Below are positions 36,043-45,682 of a stretch of 64,000 nucleotides of DNA, in pieces. A program made the position numbers and the translations under genes. The stretch is from Bacteroides sp. (GTDB lineage Bacteria > Bacteroidota > Bacteroidia > Bacteroidales > Muribaculaceae). The notes below the pieces were generated by a model, which saw only the letters and a list, made by a program, of their open reading frames with translations, did not search any database and had not been told where the DNA came from. The first letter of the stretch is position 1, and each line of letters begins with the position of its first letter. The stretch is from contig JAMPHF010000001.1 in the NCBI GenBank assembly GCA_023663525.1, positions 915,859 to 979,858 on the forward strand. Reading direction: 5' to 3'.

Positions 36043-36693
36043 ATGGCAAAGAAAATTTCGTATATGCTGACATTAATCTTGTCAATGTTGGCGTTCGTCA
36101 TGACCTCATGTGAGGAAGATGACGGTTTGATTAATGAGACATACTATATTTATCAAGATGAGAAAGTGCCGCTTAAAATAATGACCGACAAAGCTGCAGT
36201 GTTCTTCTATCCTGAAAATGAAGACGCATTAAGGGCGGAACTCGACAAGAACAATCTGACTCTTACCTGGGTGAAGAAATATACGTTAAATTCTTTAGAC
36301 AAACACACAGAGGCAGGCCGAGAGCTATACGAAAATCTAATGAGAGGCACTATAATTGGACAATATAAAAAGGTAGAATCAGCATTGAAATATACCGTAG
36401 GATGGAGTCCTTATTATAGATTGGAGGATGGCTGTGAAGCAATCCCATGCATGAATTTCCTTGTTAAGCTAAAACCTGATGTAGAATATGACCGATTAGT
36501 CAAACTGGCTGAAGATAACAACGTAATTATCGCGAGCGGAGAAGAATATAACCTTCCTCTAACGTATGAACTCGCATGCACGAATGACTCAAAGGGAAAT
36601 CCTGTTGAAATGGCCATCATTTTCTATAACAGCGGACTTTTTGAATGGTCAGCACCTAACTTTGGTGGATTAGGTCATATCACACAATTGTAA
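36043..36693 (+). CDS. Stand-alone pro-region lipoprotein, paralogue of the subtilase N-terminal part
   Basis: A 216-residue lipoprotein (signal ending FVMTSCEED) that aligns with the pro-region of the subtilase just upstream. YYIYQDEKVPL matches YYWFEDEKIPL, WSPYYRLEDGCEAI matches YAPYYLLDDGTEVG, FLVKLKPDVEYDRL matches FYVKLKSDSDLPRL, and the end FEWSAPNFGGLGHI matches FEFSCPELFGLGHL. It stops where the protease's catalytic domain would begin. The ATG at 36043 directly precedes the signal peptide; the open frame begins at 35977 inside the protease gene. It could be an inhibitor, a folding helper supplied in trans, or an immunity-type partner. No such role is established for this family. Confidence 0.85.
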   Translation: MAKKISYMLTLILSMLAFVMTSCEEDDGLINETYYIYQDEKVPLKIMTDKAAVFFYPENEDALRAELDKNNLTLTWVKKYTLNSLDKHTEAGRELYENLMRGTIIGQYKKVESALKYTVGWSPYYRLEDGCEAIPCMNFLVKLKPDVEYDRLVKLAEDNNVIIASGEEYNLPLTYELACTNDSKGNPVEMAIIFYNSGLFEWSAPNFGGLGHITQL

Positions 36694-36720
36694 TGCAATC
36701 GAACTTACTCAATAGCCTTC

Positions 36721-36777
36721 GTACAAAAGCGACAGATGAATCCATCTTCTAAATGAATTCATCTGTCGCTTTTGTAC
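36721..36777. terminator. Bidirectional terminator between the pro-region gene and the PagL-like gene
   Basis: A perfect 21-bp stem (36721-36741 with 36757-36777) has A-rich and T-rich outer ends and lies between convergent genes. Confidence 0.8.
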
Positions 36778-36834
36778 ATTTGTCTTTATGTGCCCCTTAC
36801 AGAATACGTTCTCATGAAGCTATCCATGAGCTGC

Positions 36835-38058
36835 TCATCTGAGATCATGGAAGCGGTAGCCCACACCGATCATGAGATTGTTGGGGTTCTTGAAACTGTT
36901 GAGCTGATAACCGATGTGGAGATAGAGACTCTTAGCGACATGGATTTTCAGAGCAAGCACCTGATAGAAATTTTTGCTGTCGGAATTGCCGATCACGTTA
37001 TAGCCCATGCCCGCATTGATGGCAAAGATGGGCATGACAAGCTCGCCACGGGCCGAAAGTCCGCATGACACTTGATGGAAAAACGGCGGACGATAGAACT
37101 TCACCTCGTCGCCATACGTCCCCTCGACCCAGTAGTTGTGCAGGTCGGAGCTTTCGTCCCATTGGACATCGAGCGACACACCCGCCCTCAGAAAACGGTT
37201 GAAATTGTGCATCGGCGCAAAATTCAGACCGGCAATGCCGAAGCGACCGGGCAACACTTCAGCCCCATTCAGATCGGCCACCTTCTTGCGGACAGCACCG
37301 TAGACCACAAGGTCATAGCTCAGATGTGGACGGAACGCATCAACCGCCGGAACCCGGTCGGTCAACGTGGACTTCCGTTCGCCCCCGATGGTATATCTCA
37401 CCCCGAGCCGACCACCGATAGCATTGACTCCGGGGTTGGGAAGCGAAGTATTGCCGTTGGAGTAGTGCGTCAGGTCAACGCCCGCCACCATGTCCCAATT
37501 GTCACCGAGACGGTAGCTGAGCATGAAACCGAGATTAATGTAGGCATTGACGGGCGAACCGACTATGAGGTTGAGGGGATTGTTAATTCCATCATACTTC
37601 TTCCACCCGAACGAGGCGCCGAAATTCCACTCATAGTCAAAGGTGAGATTACGTGCCACCCGAAACACCGGCGCGCTTTGAAACAGATAGGCAGTCACGG
37701 GAGTCCCTGTCCCTCGGCTGTCGAAAAACGAAGTCGCACCGACACCTATGCCTTGATATGCTCCCGGATAGAGCCGACCAAGGCGAGTGGAGCCGGAATA
37801 GGAAAACGAATATTTCAGATGGGCAGAGAGGTCGCTTCGGCGTTCCGGCGAGCCGGAATAGACCTCAGCCACAGCCTTGCGTGCAGAAGAAACATAACCG
37901 CCGCGCACATCCATGCCCAAGTGATGGATGAAGCGTCGGCCGACCGTGCATAAATCGCCGTCGGCCGTAGCTGCCGCCGACATCGCAAACGCCGTCACGA
38001 CCGAAAGCATCCCCAAGCAGACCCTCGGGAGGAATATGACCCGGAGGGACGATCCCAT
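36835..38058 (-). CDS. PagL-like outer-membrane barrel protein (acyloxyacyl hydrolase family)
   Basis: A 407-residue predicted outer-membrane beta-barrel with a signal peptide (ending AAATADG). The segment DLTHYSNGNTSLPNPGVN matches the PagL lipid A 3-O-deacylase active-site region, giving His198 and Ser200. The third catalytic residue of Pseudomonas PagL, a Glu 14 residues after the His, is Asn212 here, so deacylase activity is uncertain. The protein ends in an alternating pattern typical of barrels (LMIGVGYRFHDLR). It starts 17 bp after the stop of a lipoprotein gene on the same strand; longer starts at 38097 and 38127 would overlap that gene. Confidence 0.72.
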   Translation of the reverse strand: MGSSLRVIFLPRVCLGMLSVVTAFAMSAAATADGDLCTVGRRFIHHLGMDVRGGYVSSARKAVAEVYSGSPERRSDLSAHLKYSFSYSGSTRLGRLYPGAYQGIGVGATSFFDSRGTGTPVTAYLFQSAPVFRVARNLTFDYEWNFGASFGWKKYDGINNPLNLIVGSPVNAYINLGFMLSYRLGDNWDMVAGVDLTHYSNGNTSLPNPGVNAIGGRLGVRYTIGGERKSTLTDRVPAVDAFRPHLSYDLVVYGAVRKKVADLNGAEVLPGRFGIAGLNFAPMHNFNRFLRAGVSLDVQWDESSDLHNYWVEGTYGDEVKFYRPPFFHQVSCGLSARGELVMPIFAINAGMGYNVIGNSDSKNFYQVLALKIHVAKSLYLHIGYQLNSFKNPNNLMIGVGYRFHDLR

Positions 38059-38074
38059 CCGTGACACTATCTGA

Positions 38075-39091
38075 TTAATCCAATTTGAACTCCTCATGAC
38101 TGAACGTGTATGAAATCGGTTGGACAATGTCGATATAAATCTCGTAGGTTTTAGTAGTCCCGTTGCGGGTATTCTCAGCCGTCATTATGGCGCGTGTCCT
38201 GATGACGGCCTCCCTGAGAGTGAAAGTGGTGCGCAACCCGGTGTTGGCCGGGACTTCCAGCTCATAGGTGGTGAAGAAGCTCATGCCGTCGGGCAGCACA
38301 TAGTCCATCGGCAGCAGTTTGGTCGCGGCTTGACACAGACGCACCCTAAGACCCATGTATTCCGCCTTTTCGGTCGCCGGGTTATAGGTCGGGATTTCCG
38401 CCTCATAATCCCCGCAGTCAATATTGTCGTCTGACTGCCATTGGAAGATGGCAAACATCGGTGCGTGGTCGGCAGGGAGAAAACTGTAATGGGCGGGTGA
38501 AGAACCGAAGTTTGAGACCGTCGAGTGTGTCGGATCACTATCGCGTATGCTCAGATTCAACACATCTGAATACTGCAGGTCTTTCACTTGATAGACAGGC
38601 TTGTCGGCATAGCCGGAGGCGATGCTGAAAGTCACGGTCTCGGTGCGGTCGCGATACCTTAGTCTGAAACAGCCATCGACGCTTTCTCCGAGAATATTGC
38701 GTATTGATTTGACCGAGATCACACCTTCGGGATCACCGAAAATCTCGAAATCGACATCAGCATTGGTGACTGTCAGCCGTGAAATGAACGGCTGAGTGGC
38801 CGACGCATCATAGAGCGACATGAAAGAAACTGATTTATAGGAGGCAAACACCTCGCCGGAGGAAAGATATTTGACGCAGTCATATTTCTGACTGAAAAAA
38901 TCCACCTCGACTGCCTGAATGTTTTTGACCGGGAAGACAAAAGCCGCCTCCCCGCCGTCGGCAATCTCAAGATGACGGTCGGATGGAGGAGCAGGGTCCG
39001 GCTCACGGTCGATGAAAATATCGTTGTTGCAAGCCGTCGCGACAATGAGCAGCACGACGAACAGGAAATTGATGCACGGGATTCTTATCAT
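38075..39091 (-). CDS. Lipoprotein of unknown function next to the PagL-like gene
   Basis: A 338-residue protein with a clear lipobox (LLIVATACNND, Cys at 21). The rest is predicted beta-rich with no motif I recognise: an early FVFPVKNIQAVEVDF strand, a central YADKPVYQVKDLQYSD stretch and a C-terminal TKTYEIYIDIVQPISYTF. It is cotranscribed with the PagL-like barrel protein, so an outer-membrane partner role is possible. No function is proposed. Confidence 0.7.
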   Translation of the reverse strand: MIRIPCINFLFVVLLIVATACNNDIFIDREPDPAPPSDRHLEIADGGEAAFVFPVKNIQAVEVDFFSQKYDCVKYLSSGEVFASYKSVSFMSLYDASATQPFISRLTVTNADVDFEIFGDPEGVISVKSIRNILGESVDGCFRLRYRDRTETVTFSIASGYADKPVYQVKDLQYSDVLNLSIRDSDPTHSTVSNFGSSPAHYSFLPADHAPMFAIFQWQSDDNIDCGDYEAEIPTYNPATEKAEYMGLRVRLCQAATKLLPMDYVLPDGMSFFTTYELEVPANTGLRTTFTLREAVIRTRAIMTAENTRNGTTKTYEIYIDIVQPISYTFSHEEFKLD

Positions 39092-39403
39092 TTAGCGGAT
39101 GCAATGTGTCAGTTTAGGTATGGTAAAGAAAAAAATTAAAAAATTTGCTGTAATGATTGCGTATATCATGCAAAGGTAATTAATTAGCCATATTGCGCAT
39201 AAATATTTACGCATTTTTCACAATTTTTACGTCGTTCGGGAAGAATGATAAGTAAAAAAGAGGCAAAAAGTAGACATATATAAGGCTTATTAAAAGAAAA
39301 TTCGTATATTTGCAAGCTGAAATCGGGGGCAGTCCCCCTTATCCATGAAAACCAACCAATTAAAATCATTAACTAATCATTTTTAATACATCACTTTAAC
39401 AAC
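39092..39403. other. Divergent promoter region between the lipoprotein and secDF genes
   Basis: The gap is AT-rich and holds no gene. A minus-strand -7 box (TACCTTTG, complement of 39171-39178) could serve the lipoprotein gene, and a plus-strand -7 box TATATTTG at 39305-39312 could serve secDF. Neither has a clear -33 box. Confidence 0.5.
39305..39312 (+). promoter_or_regulatory. -7 box for secDF
   Basis: TATATTTG at 39305-39312 matches the -7 consensus; the -33 region has no clear match. The leader would be about 85 nt. Confidence 0.5.
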
Positions 39404-42289
39404 ATGCAAAGCAAAGGATCTCTGGGAAGTGTTGTTGCAGGCGTGATTGCCATATTTATGGTACTCATTTGCTTGTTCTACCTTTCATTCTCACTGGTCA
39501 CCAACCACTACGAGAAGAAAGCGTCGGAATATGCAGCCGTTGAAGCCGCCAAGGACAACAACAGCCCTGAAACTAAACGTAAAGCCTACAGCGACTACAT
39601 CAAGAACATCGCTAACGAAAAAGTTTATTTAGGCTATACCTTTAACGAAGTACAGAAACTCGGCGTAGGCCTCGGTCTTGACCTCAAGGGGGGTATGAAC
39701 GTCACCCTCCAGGTTTCAGTCCCCGACATCCTTCGCTCCATGGCCAATGCAGAGGGCAATCCCTACTTTGACCGTGCGGTCGCAAGCGCTGATTCAATCG
39801 TCCGTGCCAACAAGAGCAATGATTTCATCGACGTGTTCTGCAACGAATACCGCAAACTTGACCCGCAGGGCGACCTCTCAGTCGTGTTCAAGGATCAGGT
39901 GAAGCGTGGCGACAACATCGATGCAATCAAAAATTCACTCCGTCAGGAAGTGAAGGACCGCGTCAGCAGTTCGACCAATGTCCTCCGCACCCGTATCGAC
40001 CAGTTCGGCGTTGTGGCTCCCAATATCCAGGAACTTGAAAAGGACGGTCAGATCCTCCTCGAACTCCCGGGTGTCAAGGAGCACGACCGTGTGCGCGAGC
40101 TTCTTAAATCAAGCGCCAACCTTGAGTTCTATGAGACAGCAATGTTTGCTGACATCGCTCCCATGCTCCAAAGCCTTGACAACGCGCTCCGCAACGACAC
40201 CACCGGCAACGGCAAGGGTCTTTTCGACTACTTCCTGCAGGTAGGCGGCCCGACAATCACCGTCGGCTCAGCTCTCGACACGTCACGCGACACAATCAAC
40301 GCCATCCTCGCATCGCCCGTGGCCAAGGGTATCATCCCCGCCAACATCAAGCTCGCCTGGGAATTCAAACCCCAGGTTGTCCAGATTGACGATTCAATCC
40401 GTGGCAAGCGCAACGTCAACATCTATCAGCTCGTGGCTCTCAAGACCGCAAACGGCAAGCCCGCACTCAGCGGCGATGTCATCACATCAGCCACAAGCGA
40501 CTATGACGCAATGCAGGGCGGTAACTACGTGTCGATGAACATGAAGCCCGATGCAGCCCGCCAGTGGGCGCGCATCACGGCAGCCAACCTCAACAAGCAG
40601 GTGGCCATCGTGCTTGACGATCAGGTCTACTCAGCCCCCAATGTCAACTCGGTCATTGAAGGCGGACGTTCGCAGATCACAGGTAATTTCACCACCGACG
40701 AGGCAAAGGACCTTGCCAACGTGCTCAAGAGCGGTAAGATGGCAGCCAAGGTTGACATCATCTCCGACACCGTCATCGGTCCGTCGCTCGGCGAGCAGGC
40801 CATCCATGACGGTCTCTTGTCATTCGTTGTCGCCATCGTCCTGCTGATGATCTTCATGTGTCTGTTCTACGGTTTCATCCCCGGACTCATTGCCAACATC
40901 GCTCTTATCTTCAACATCTTCTTCACCTTCGGTATCCTCGCCTCGTTCCAGGCCGTGCTGACCCTCTCGGGTATTGCCGGTATCGTGCTTGCACTCGGTA
41001 TGGCGGTCGATGCCAACGTGCTTATCTATGAGCGCACCAAAGAGGAACTCCGTGCAGGCAAGAGCATCCGCACTGCAATCTCCGACGGTTACTCCAACGC
41101 ATTCTCTGCAATCTTTGACTCGAACCTTACCTCAATCATCACAGGTGTGATCCTCCTCCTGTTCGGTACAGGTCCCATCAAGGGTTTTGCAACCACACTC
41201 ATCATCGGTATCATCTGCTCGTTCTTCACTGCGGTTTATCTGACACGCCTCATCTACATAATGTGTGCCAAGACCAAACCCTTCGAGAAGCTCACATTCA
41301 CCACTCCCCTTTCAGCGAAGATGTTCTCCAACACACACATCAACTTCCTTGGCGGACGTAAGGTCAGCTTCGGTATTGTCGGTGCAGTTGTGCTTGTGGT
41401 CATCATCTCATTCTTCGCTCGCGGACTCAACCAGGGCATTGACTTCTCCGGCGGTCGCAACTACGTGGTGCAATTCGATCATCCTGTCAAGACCCACGAG
41501 CTTCAGGCTCAGCTCGCACCTCTCTTTGACGGTGCACAGCTCAGCGTCATCACCATTGACGATGACACCAAGGTGCGCATCTCGACCAACTACAAGATTG
41601 ACTCCGACGATGAGGGTATCGACAACGAAATCACTCAGATTCTCTACAACGGTCTCCAGAATGAACTCAACGGCATGAGCATCGAGGACTTCTCAACCAC
41701 CAATGAGAACATCGGCATCATGTCATCACAGAAGGTAGGACCTACGGTGGCCAACGACATGCGCACCGACGCATACATCGCAGTCATCCTCGCGCTTCTG
41801 GCCATGTTCTTCTACATCCTGCTCCGTTTCCGCAACATCGCCTTCTCACTCGGCGCACTCGCTGCGGTTGCATTCACGGCATTCACCATCGTCGGATTCT
41901 ACTCACTGTTCTGGGGCGTATTCCCCTTCGCAATGGAAATTGACCAGTCGTTCATCGCCGCAATCCTGACCGTCATCGGTTATCAGATCAATGACACCGT
42001 GGTTGTCTTTGACCGTGTGCGTGAGAACGTGGCTCTCTATCCCAAGCAGAACTTCTTCACCACCATCAATTCATCAATCAACTCAACCCTCGGACGAACG
42101 ATCATGACATCGACATCTACCCTGCTCGTGCTCCTCTGCATCTTCATCCTCGGTGGTGACGCTATCCGTTCATTCGTATTCGCCATGATATTCGGTGTGA
42201 TCATCGGTACACTTGCCACAATCTACATTGCAGCTCCTGTCGCCTACATCACCGATGCACGTCGCAATGCAAACGCTAAGAAAGCATAA
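39404..42289 (+). CDS. secDF: Fused protein translocase subunit SecDF
   Basis: Uses the proton gradient to help pull secreted proteins through SecYEG. The 961-residue protein is a SecD-SecF fusion, as usual in Bacteroidota. The SecD half has a first membrane helix at about 8-30, the LGLGLDLKGGMNV motif near 87, the P1-type periplasmic domain, and helices with LTLSGIAGIVLALGMAVDANVLIYER. The SecF half starts near 640 with RGLNQGIDFSGGRNYVV and has the matching VIGYQINDTVVVFDRVREN. It is a single-gene unit ending in a terminator. Confidence 0.97.
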   Translation: MQSKGSLGSVVAGVIAIFMVLICLFYLSFSLVTNHYEKKASEYAAVEAAKDNNSPETKRKAYSDYIKNIANEKVYLGYTFNEVQKLGVGLGLDLKGGMNVTLQVSVPDILRSMANAEGNPYFDRAVASADSIVRANKSNDFIDVFCNEYRKLDPQGDLSVVFKDQVKRGDNIDAIKNSLRQEVKDRVSSSTNVLRTRIDQFGVVAPNIQELEKDGQILLELPGVKEHDRVRELLKSSANLEFYETAMFADIAPMLQSLDNALRNDTTGNGKGLFDYFLQVGGPTITVGSALDTSRDTINAILASPVAKGIIPANIKLAWEFKPQVVQIDDSIRGKRNVNIYQLVALKTANGKPALSGDVITSATSDYDAMQGGNYVSMNMKPDAARQWARITAANLNKQVAIVLDDQVYSAPNVNSVIEGGRSQITGNFTTDEAKDLANVLKSGKMAAKVDIISDTVIGPSLGEQAIHDGLLSFVVAIVLLMIFMCLFYGFIPGLIANIALIFNIFFTFGILASFQAVLTLSGIAGIVLALGMAVDANVLIYERTKEELRAGKSIRTAISDGYSNAFSAIFDSNLTSIITGVILLLFGTGPIKGFATTLIIGIICSFFTAVYLTRLIYIMCAKTKPFEKLTFTTPLSAKMFSNTHINFLGGRKVSFGIVGAVVLVVIISFFARGLNQGIDFSGGRNYVVQFDHPVKTHELQAQLAPLFDGAQLSVITIDDDTKVRISTNYKIDSDDEGIDNEITQILYNGLQNELNGMSIEDFSTTNENIGIMSSQKVGPTVANDMRTDAYIAVILALLAMFFYILLRFRNIAFSLGALAAVAFTAFTIVGFYSLFWGVFPFAMEIDQSFIAAILTVIGYQINDTVVVFDRVRENVALYPKQNFFTTINSSINSTLGRTIMTSTSTLLVLLCIFILGGDAIRSFVFAMIFGVIIGTLATIYIAAPVAYITDARRNANAKKA

Positions 42290-42354
42290 ACGCAGTACTC
42301 AGGGACGATAAAAAACGCCCCACTCCCTGCAGCTTTCGCTGACGTTACAAATAA

Positions 42355-42404
42355 GGAATCGGCAATCCATTCATTTTTTGATTGGGTTGCCGGTTCTTTT
42401 TTTG
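42355..42404 (+). terminator. Terminator after secDF
   Basis: GGAATCGGCAATCC pairs, with G-U pairs, to GGGTTGCCGGTTC and is followed by a run of seven Ts. Confidence 0.8.
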
Positions 42405-42436
42405 CAGTTTTTCAAACCATGAATGGAAATAATTCA

Positions 42437-42444
42437 TATCTTTG
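42437..42444 (+). promoter_or_regulatory. -7 box for the DUF4492-cydAB operon
   Basis: TATCTTTG matches the -7 consensus about 40 bp before the DUF4492 start. No good -33 box lies at the usual distance. Confidence 0.45.
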
Positions 42445-42484
42445 CCAACAGATCTATACTTACACACTTCTTCACTCCACACTC

Positions 42485-42745
42485 ATGAACATAGACACTA
42501 CAAGCAGAAAACCGCGCAAGCCGGTAATCCCGATCATGGAATGGCCGGGGAAAATCCTGCGCTTCTACATCGACGGTTTCAAGTCCATGACGGTAGGAAA
42601 AAAACTATGGATTCTGATTCTGATAAAACTATTTATCCTTTTCTTCGTTTTCAAATTGTTCTTTTTCCCCGACATCCTGAGCCGCGACTATGACAACGAT
42701 GCCCAACGCGCGGAGGCTGTCCGCACCTCATTGCTCGACAGATAG
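42485..42745 (+). CDS. DUF4492 family small membrane protein
   Basis: An 86-residue protein with one strong membrane helix (LWILILIKLFILFFVFKLFFF) after the family segment RFYIDGFKSMTVGKKLW. DUF4492 proteins lie next to cydAB in many Bacteroidota, so a role as a small oxidase accessory is plausible, though I know of no proof. The ATG at 42485 is chosen because the frame upstream to 42419 overlaps the promoter. Confidence 0.8.
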   Translation: MNIDTTSRKPRKPVIPIMEWPGKILRFYIDGFKSMTVGKKLWILILIKLFILFFVFKLFFFPDILSRDYDNDAQRAEAVRTSLLDR

Positions 42746-42903
42746 CTCCCGGCAGGCGCGCAATCAGCAGTAGTCAATAGTCGTCGGAGCGTCCCTACAT
42801 CACATTCTCTCTCCATTTCAAATACTCACTCTCTCCGTCTCAGATACTCACGATTTCAACTTCTCACTGTTTCAGCTAACTTAACCAACACATTGTTTAT
42901 TCT

Positions 42904-44463
42904 ATGGACGATTTAATGACTGTAGTCGATTGGTCGCGGTGGCAGTTTGCCCTCACCGCCATGTATCACTGGCTCTTTGTTCCACTCACACTTGGATTGA
43001 GCGTGATTGTTGGAATCATGGAGACAATCTATTTCCGAAACCGCAGCGAGAAATGGCTGCGGACCACAAAGTTCTGGATGACACTTTTCGGCATCAACTT
43101 TGCCATGGGTGTCGCGACAGGTATAATACTCGAATTTGAGTTCGGCACCAACTGGTCGAACTACAGTTGGTTTGTCGGCGACATCTTCGGCGCACCGCTT
43201 GCCATCGAGGGTCTGCTTGCATTCTTCATGGAAGCCACGTTTATCGCCGTGATGTTTTTCGGATGGAAGAAGGTCAGTCCCGGATTCCATCTTGCCTCCA
43301 CATGGCTCACAGCCCTCGGCGCATCAATCTCCGCCCTGTGGATTCTCATAGCCAACGCATGGATGCAATATCCGGTCGGTATGGAGTTCGATCCGGGTCA
43401 GATGCGAAACATCATGGACGACTTTTGGGCCGTGGTCCTCTCGCCGGTTGCCATCAATAAATTTTTCCATACCGTGTTTGACGGTTGGGTGGTCGGTGCA
43501 GTTTTTGTCTGCGGAATCAGCGCATGGTATCTGCTGAAGAAACGTCGTCAGGAGTTCGCCATGGATTCCATCCGCATTGCCGGGTGGGTCGGACTCGTCG
43601 GCATTCTCCTCACCCTTTGGACCGGCGATGGGTCGGCAGTGCAGGTAGCCAAGGTCCAGCCGATGAAACTTGCAGCCATGGAAGGTCTCTACAATGGCAA
43701 AGTCGGGCAAGAGCTGGTTGGGGTGGCCGTGCTTAACCCATCAAAAGAGCGGACCGACGACTCGAATCCATTTCTCTTTGACATTTCAATCCCATACGGA
43801 CTGTCAATCCTTGCAAATCATGACGCAAATACGTTTGTCCCCGGTATAAACGACCTGATTGACGGTATCCGGCTGACACCTCAAGGCGACACCATCCGCA
43901 CCGAATCATACGCAGAGCGCATCGCCATCGGTAAGCGTGCCCACGAGGCTCTCCGCGACTTTGACAACGCCATGACCAAAGGCGACGAGAAAGCGATGGA
44001 TGATGCCCGTGCAAGGCTTAAAGAAGACTATCGCTTCTTCGGCTATGGCTACCTCGACAGCCCCGATGAGGCTGTACCGCCAATCGGCGTGACATTCTAT
44101 GCTTTCCGCATCATGGTCATTGCCGGTGGCTATCTGCTTCTGTTTTTCATCGTGACAGTGTTCACAATGAGACAACGTTTCGCCCACCTCTGGCAGCAAC
44201 GCTGGTGGCAATGGATAGCCATGCTGACAATCCCCGTGGTATGGATCTGCTCGGAAGCCGGATGGGTCACAGCCGAAGTCGGCCGTCAGCCGTGGATCAT
44301 TGAGGGTCTCATGCCAAACCGGGCAGCCATATCGGCAATCTCGTCATCCACGGTTCAACTGACGTTCTGGATGTTTGCAGCCGTGTTCACCGCATTGCTC
44401 ATCGCGGAAATCACTATCATGATCAATCAGATACGCAACGGCTCCGACCGCGACAACTACTAA
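42904..44463 (+). CDS. cydA: Cytochrome bd ubiquinol oxidase subunit I
   Basis: Catalytic subunit of a high-affinity quinol oxidase used at low oxygen. The 519-residue membrane protein shows WSRWQFALTAMYHWLFVPLTLG with the haem-ligand His, the NKFFHTVFDGW segment, the quinol-site QPMKLAAMEGLY and GWVTAEVGRQPW. The Q-loop region between about 260 and 400 is intermediate in length and charged. It is followed 59 bp later by cydB. Confidence 0.96.
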   Translation: MDDLMTVVDWSRWQFALTAMYHWLFVPLTLGLSVIVGIMETIYFRNRSEKWLRTTKFWMTLFGINFAMGVATGIILEFEFGTNWSNYSWFVGDIFGAPLAIEGLLAFFMEATFIAVMFFGWKKVSPGFHLASTWLTALGASISALWILIANAWMQYPVGMEFDPGQMRNIMDDFWAVVLSPVAINKFFHTVFDGWVVGAVFVCGISAWYLLKKRRQEFAMDSIRIAGWVGLVGILLTLWTGDGSAVQVAKVQPMKLAAMEGLYNGKVGQELVGVAVLNPSKERTDDSNPFLFDISIPYGLSILANHDANTFVPGINDLIDGIRLTPQGDTIRTESYAERIAIGKRAHEALRDFDNAMTKGDEKAMDDARARLKEDYRFFGYGYLDSPDEAVPPIGVTFYAFRIMVIAGGYLLLFFIVTVFTMRQRFAHLWQQRWWQWIAMLTIPVVWICSEAGWVTAEVGRQPWIIEGLMPNRAAISAISSSTVQLTFWMFAAVFTALLIAEITIMINQIRNGSDRDNY

Positions 44464-44522
44464 CCGCACAACTGCACCTCTCCCCAAATCATCATTTTCA
44501 TACATAATTCAGACATTCTATC

Positions 44523-45650
44523 ATGGAACTTGAATCATTACAGATATATTGGTGGCTGCTGATTTCAATCCTCGGAGCCATACTTGTCTTTCTGCTTTTC
44601 GTGCAGGGAGGACAGACTTTCCTACTCGGAGTCAACGACAAATCGGATGACTCCCGGCGCATGATCAGTTCATTCGGTCACAAATGGGAGCTTTCGTTCA
44701 CCACGCTTGTGGTCTTCGGTGGTGCATTCTTCGCGTCATTCCCACTGTTCTACTCCACCAGCTTCGGTGGAGCATACTGGCTCTGGATGCTCATACTCGT
44801 CAGCTTCGTCCTTCAGGCTGTCAGCTATGAGTTCCGCGCCAAGAAAGGCAATATTTTCGGCACACGGACTTACGACACGTTCCTTTTCATCAACGGCTGT
44901 GTGGGCTGCGTGCTGCTCGGCATGGCAGTGTCCATGTTCTTTTTCGGAGCGGAGTTCACCGTGACAAAGACCAACATCCTCGACGTTTCAGCCCCGGTCA
45001 TCTCGACATGGGCTCCGACCCACGGCTTCGAGGCTATTTTCTACTGGAAAAACCTCGTGCTCGGGTTTGCAGTGCTGTTCCTTGCCCGCACGCAGGCGGC
45101 ATTGTATCTGATGAACAACAATCCTCAGGACGATGAATTTTTCAAGGCCAACCGCAGGCGAGTGCTGGTCAACGCCATCATCTTCCTTGTGTTCTTCCTG
45201 CTGTTTGCCGGACTGCTGCTCACCACCGATTCACTCGAAACCACCTATGACGGCAGCATCGACGGTCGTCCCAGCAGCTTCACGGTGCGGGAGTTCAAAT
45301 ACTTCTTCAACTTTCTTGACCTCCCGTTTGCCCTCGCCTCATTCCTCATCGGTGTGGTGATGGTGCTTTACGCAATCATCCGTTCGGCCTTTGCAAAACA
45401 TTGGACACAGGGCATCTGGTGGAGCGGCATAGGGACAGTGCTTGTGGTTCTCGGTCTTTTCTGGGTGGCAGGCTACAACAACACCCCCTACTACCCGTCG
45501 CTCATCGACCCCTCATCGTCACTCACCATTTTCAACAGCTCGTCGAGTCTTTTCACCCTCAAGTGCATGAGCTGGGTGTCAGTCATCATACCATTCGTCC
45601 TCGCCTACATCGCCTACGCATGGTATTCGATGGACAGGAAACACAAATAA
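44523..45650 (+). CDS. cydB: Cytochrome bd ubiquinol oxidase subunit II
   Basis: The structural partner of CydA. The 375-residue protein has about nine membrane helices, starting with LQIYWWLLISILGAILVFLLFVQGG, and the segment FGHKWELSFTTLVVFGGAFFASFPLFYS. It is last in the DUF4492-cydA-cydB unit and converges on the M18 aminopeptidase gene. Confidence 0.95.
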   Translation: MELESLQIYWWLLISILGAILVFLLFVQGGQTFLLGVNDKSDDSRRMISSFGHKWELSFTTLVVFGGAFFASFPLFYSTSFGGAYWLWMLILVSFVLQAVSYEFRAKKGNIFGTRTYDTFLFINGCVGCVLLGMAVSMFFFGAEFTVTKTNILDVSAPVISTWAPTHGFEAIFYWKNLVLGFAVLFLARTQAALYLMNNNPQDDEFFKANRRRVLVNAIIFLVFFLLFAGLLLTTDSLETTYDGSIDGRPSSFTVREFKYFFNFLDLPFALASFLIGVVMVLYAIIRSAFAKHWTQGIWWSGIGTVLVVLGLFWVAGYNNTPYYPSLIDPSSSLTIFNSSSSLFTLKCMSWVSVIIPFVLAYIAYAWYSMDRKHK

Positions 45651-45682
45651 ATCCGCAGGAACAATCCCAAAGGGGATAGACA

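Noticed and set aside
37072..37953. Long open frame (293 codons) on the plus strand
   Set aside because: It lies fully opposite the PagL-like gene, has no family similarity, signal peptide or promoter, and its residues mirror the antisense of a GC-rich coding region.
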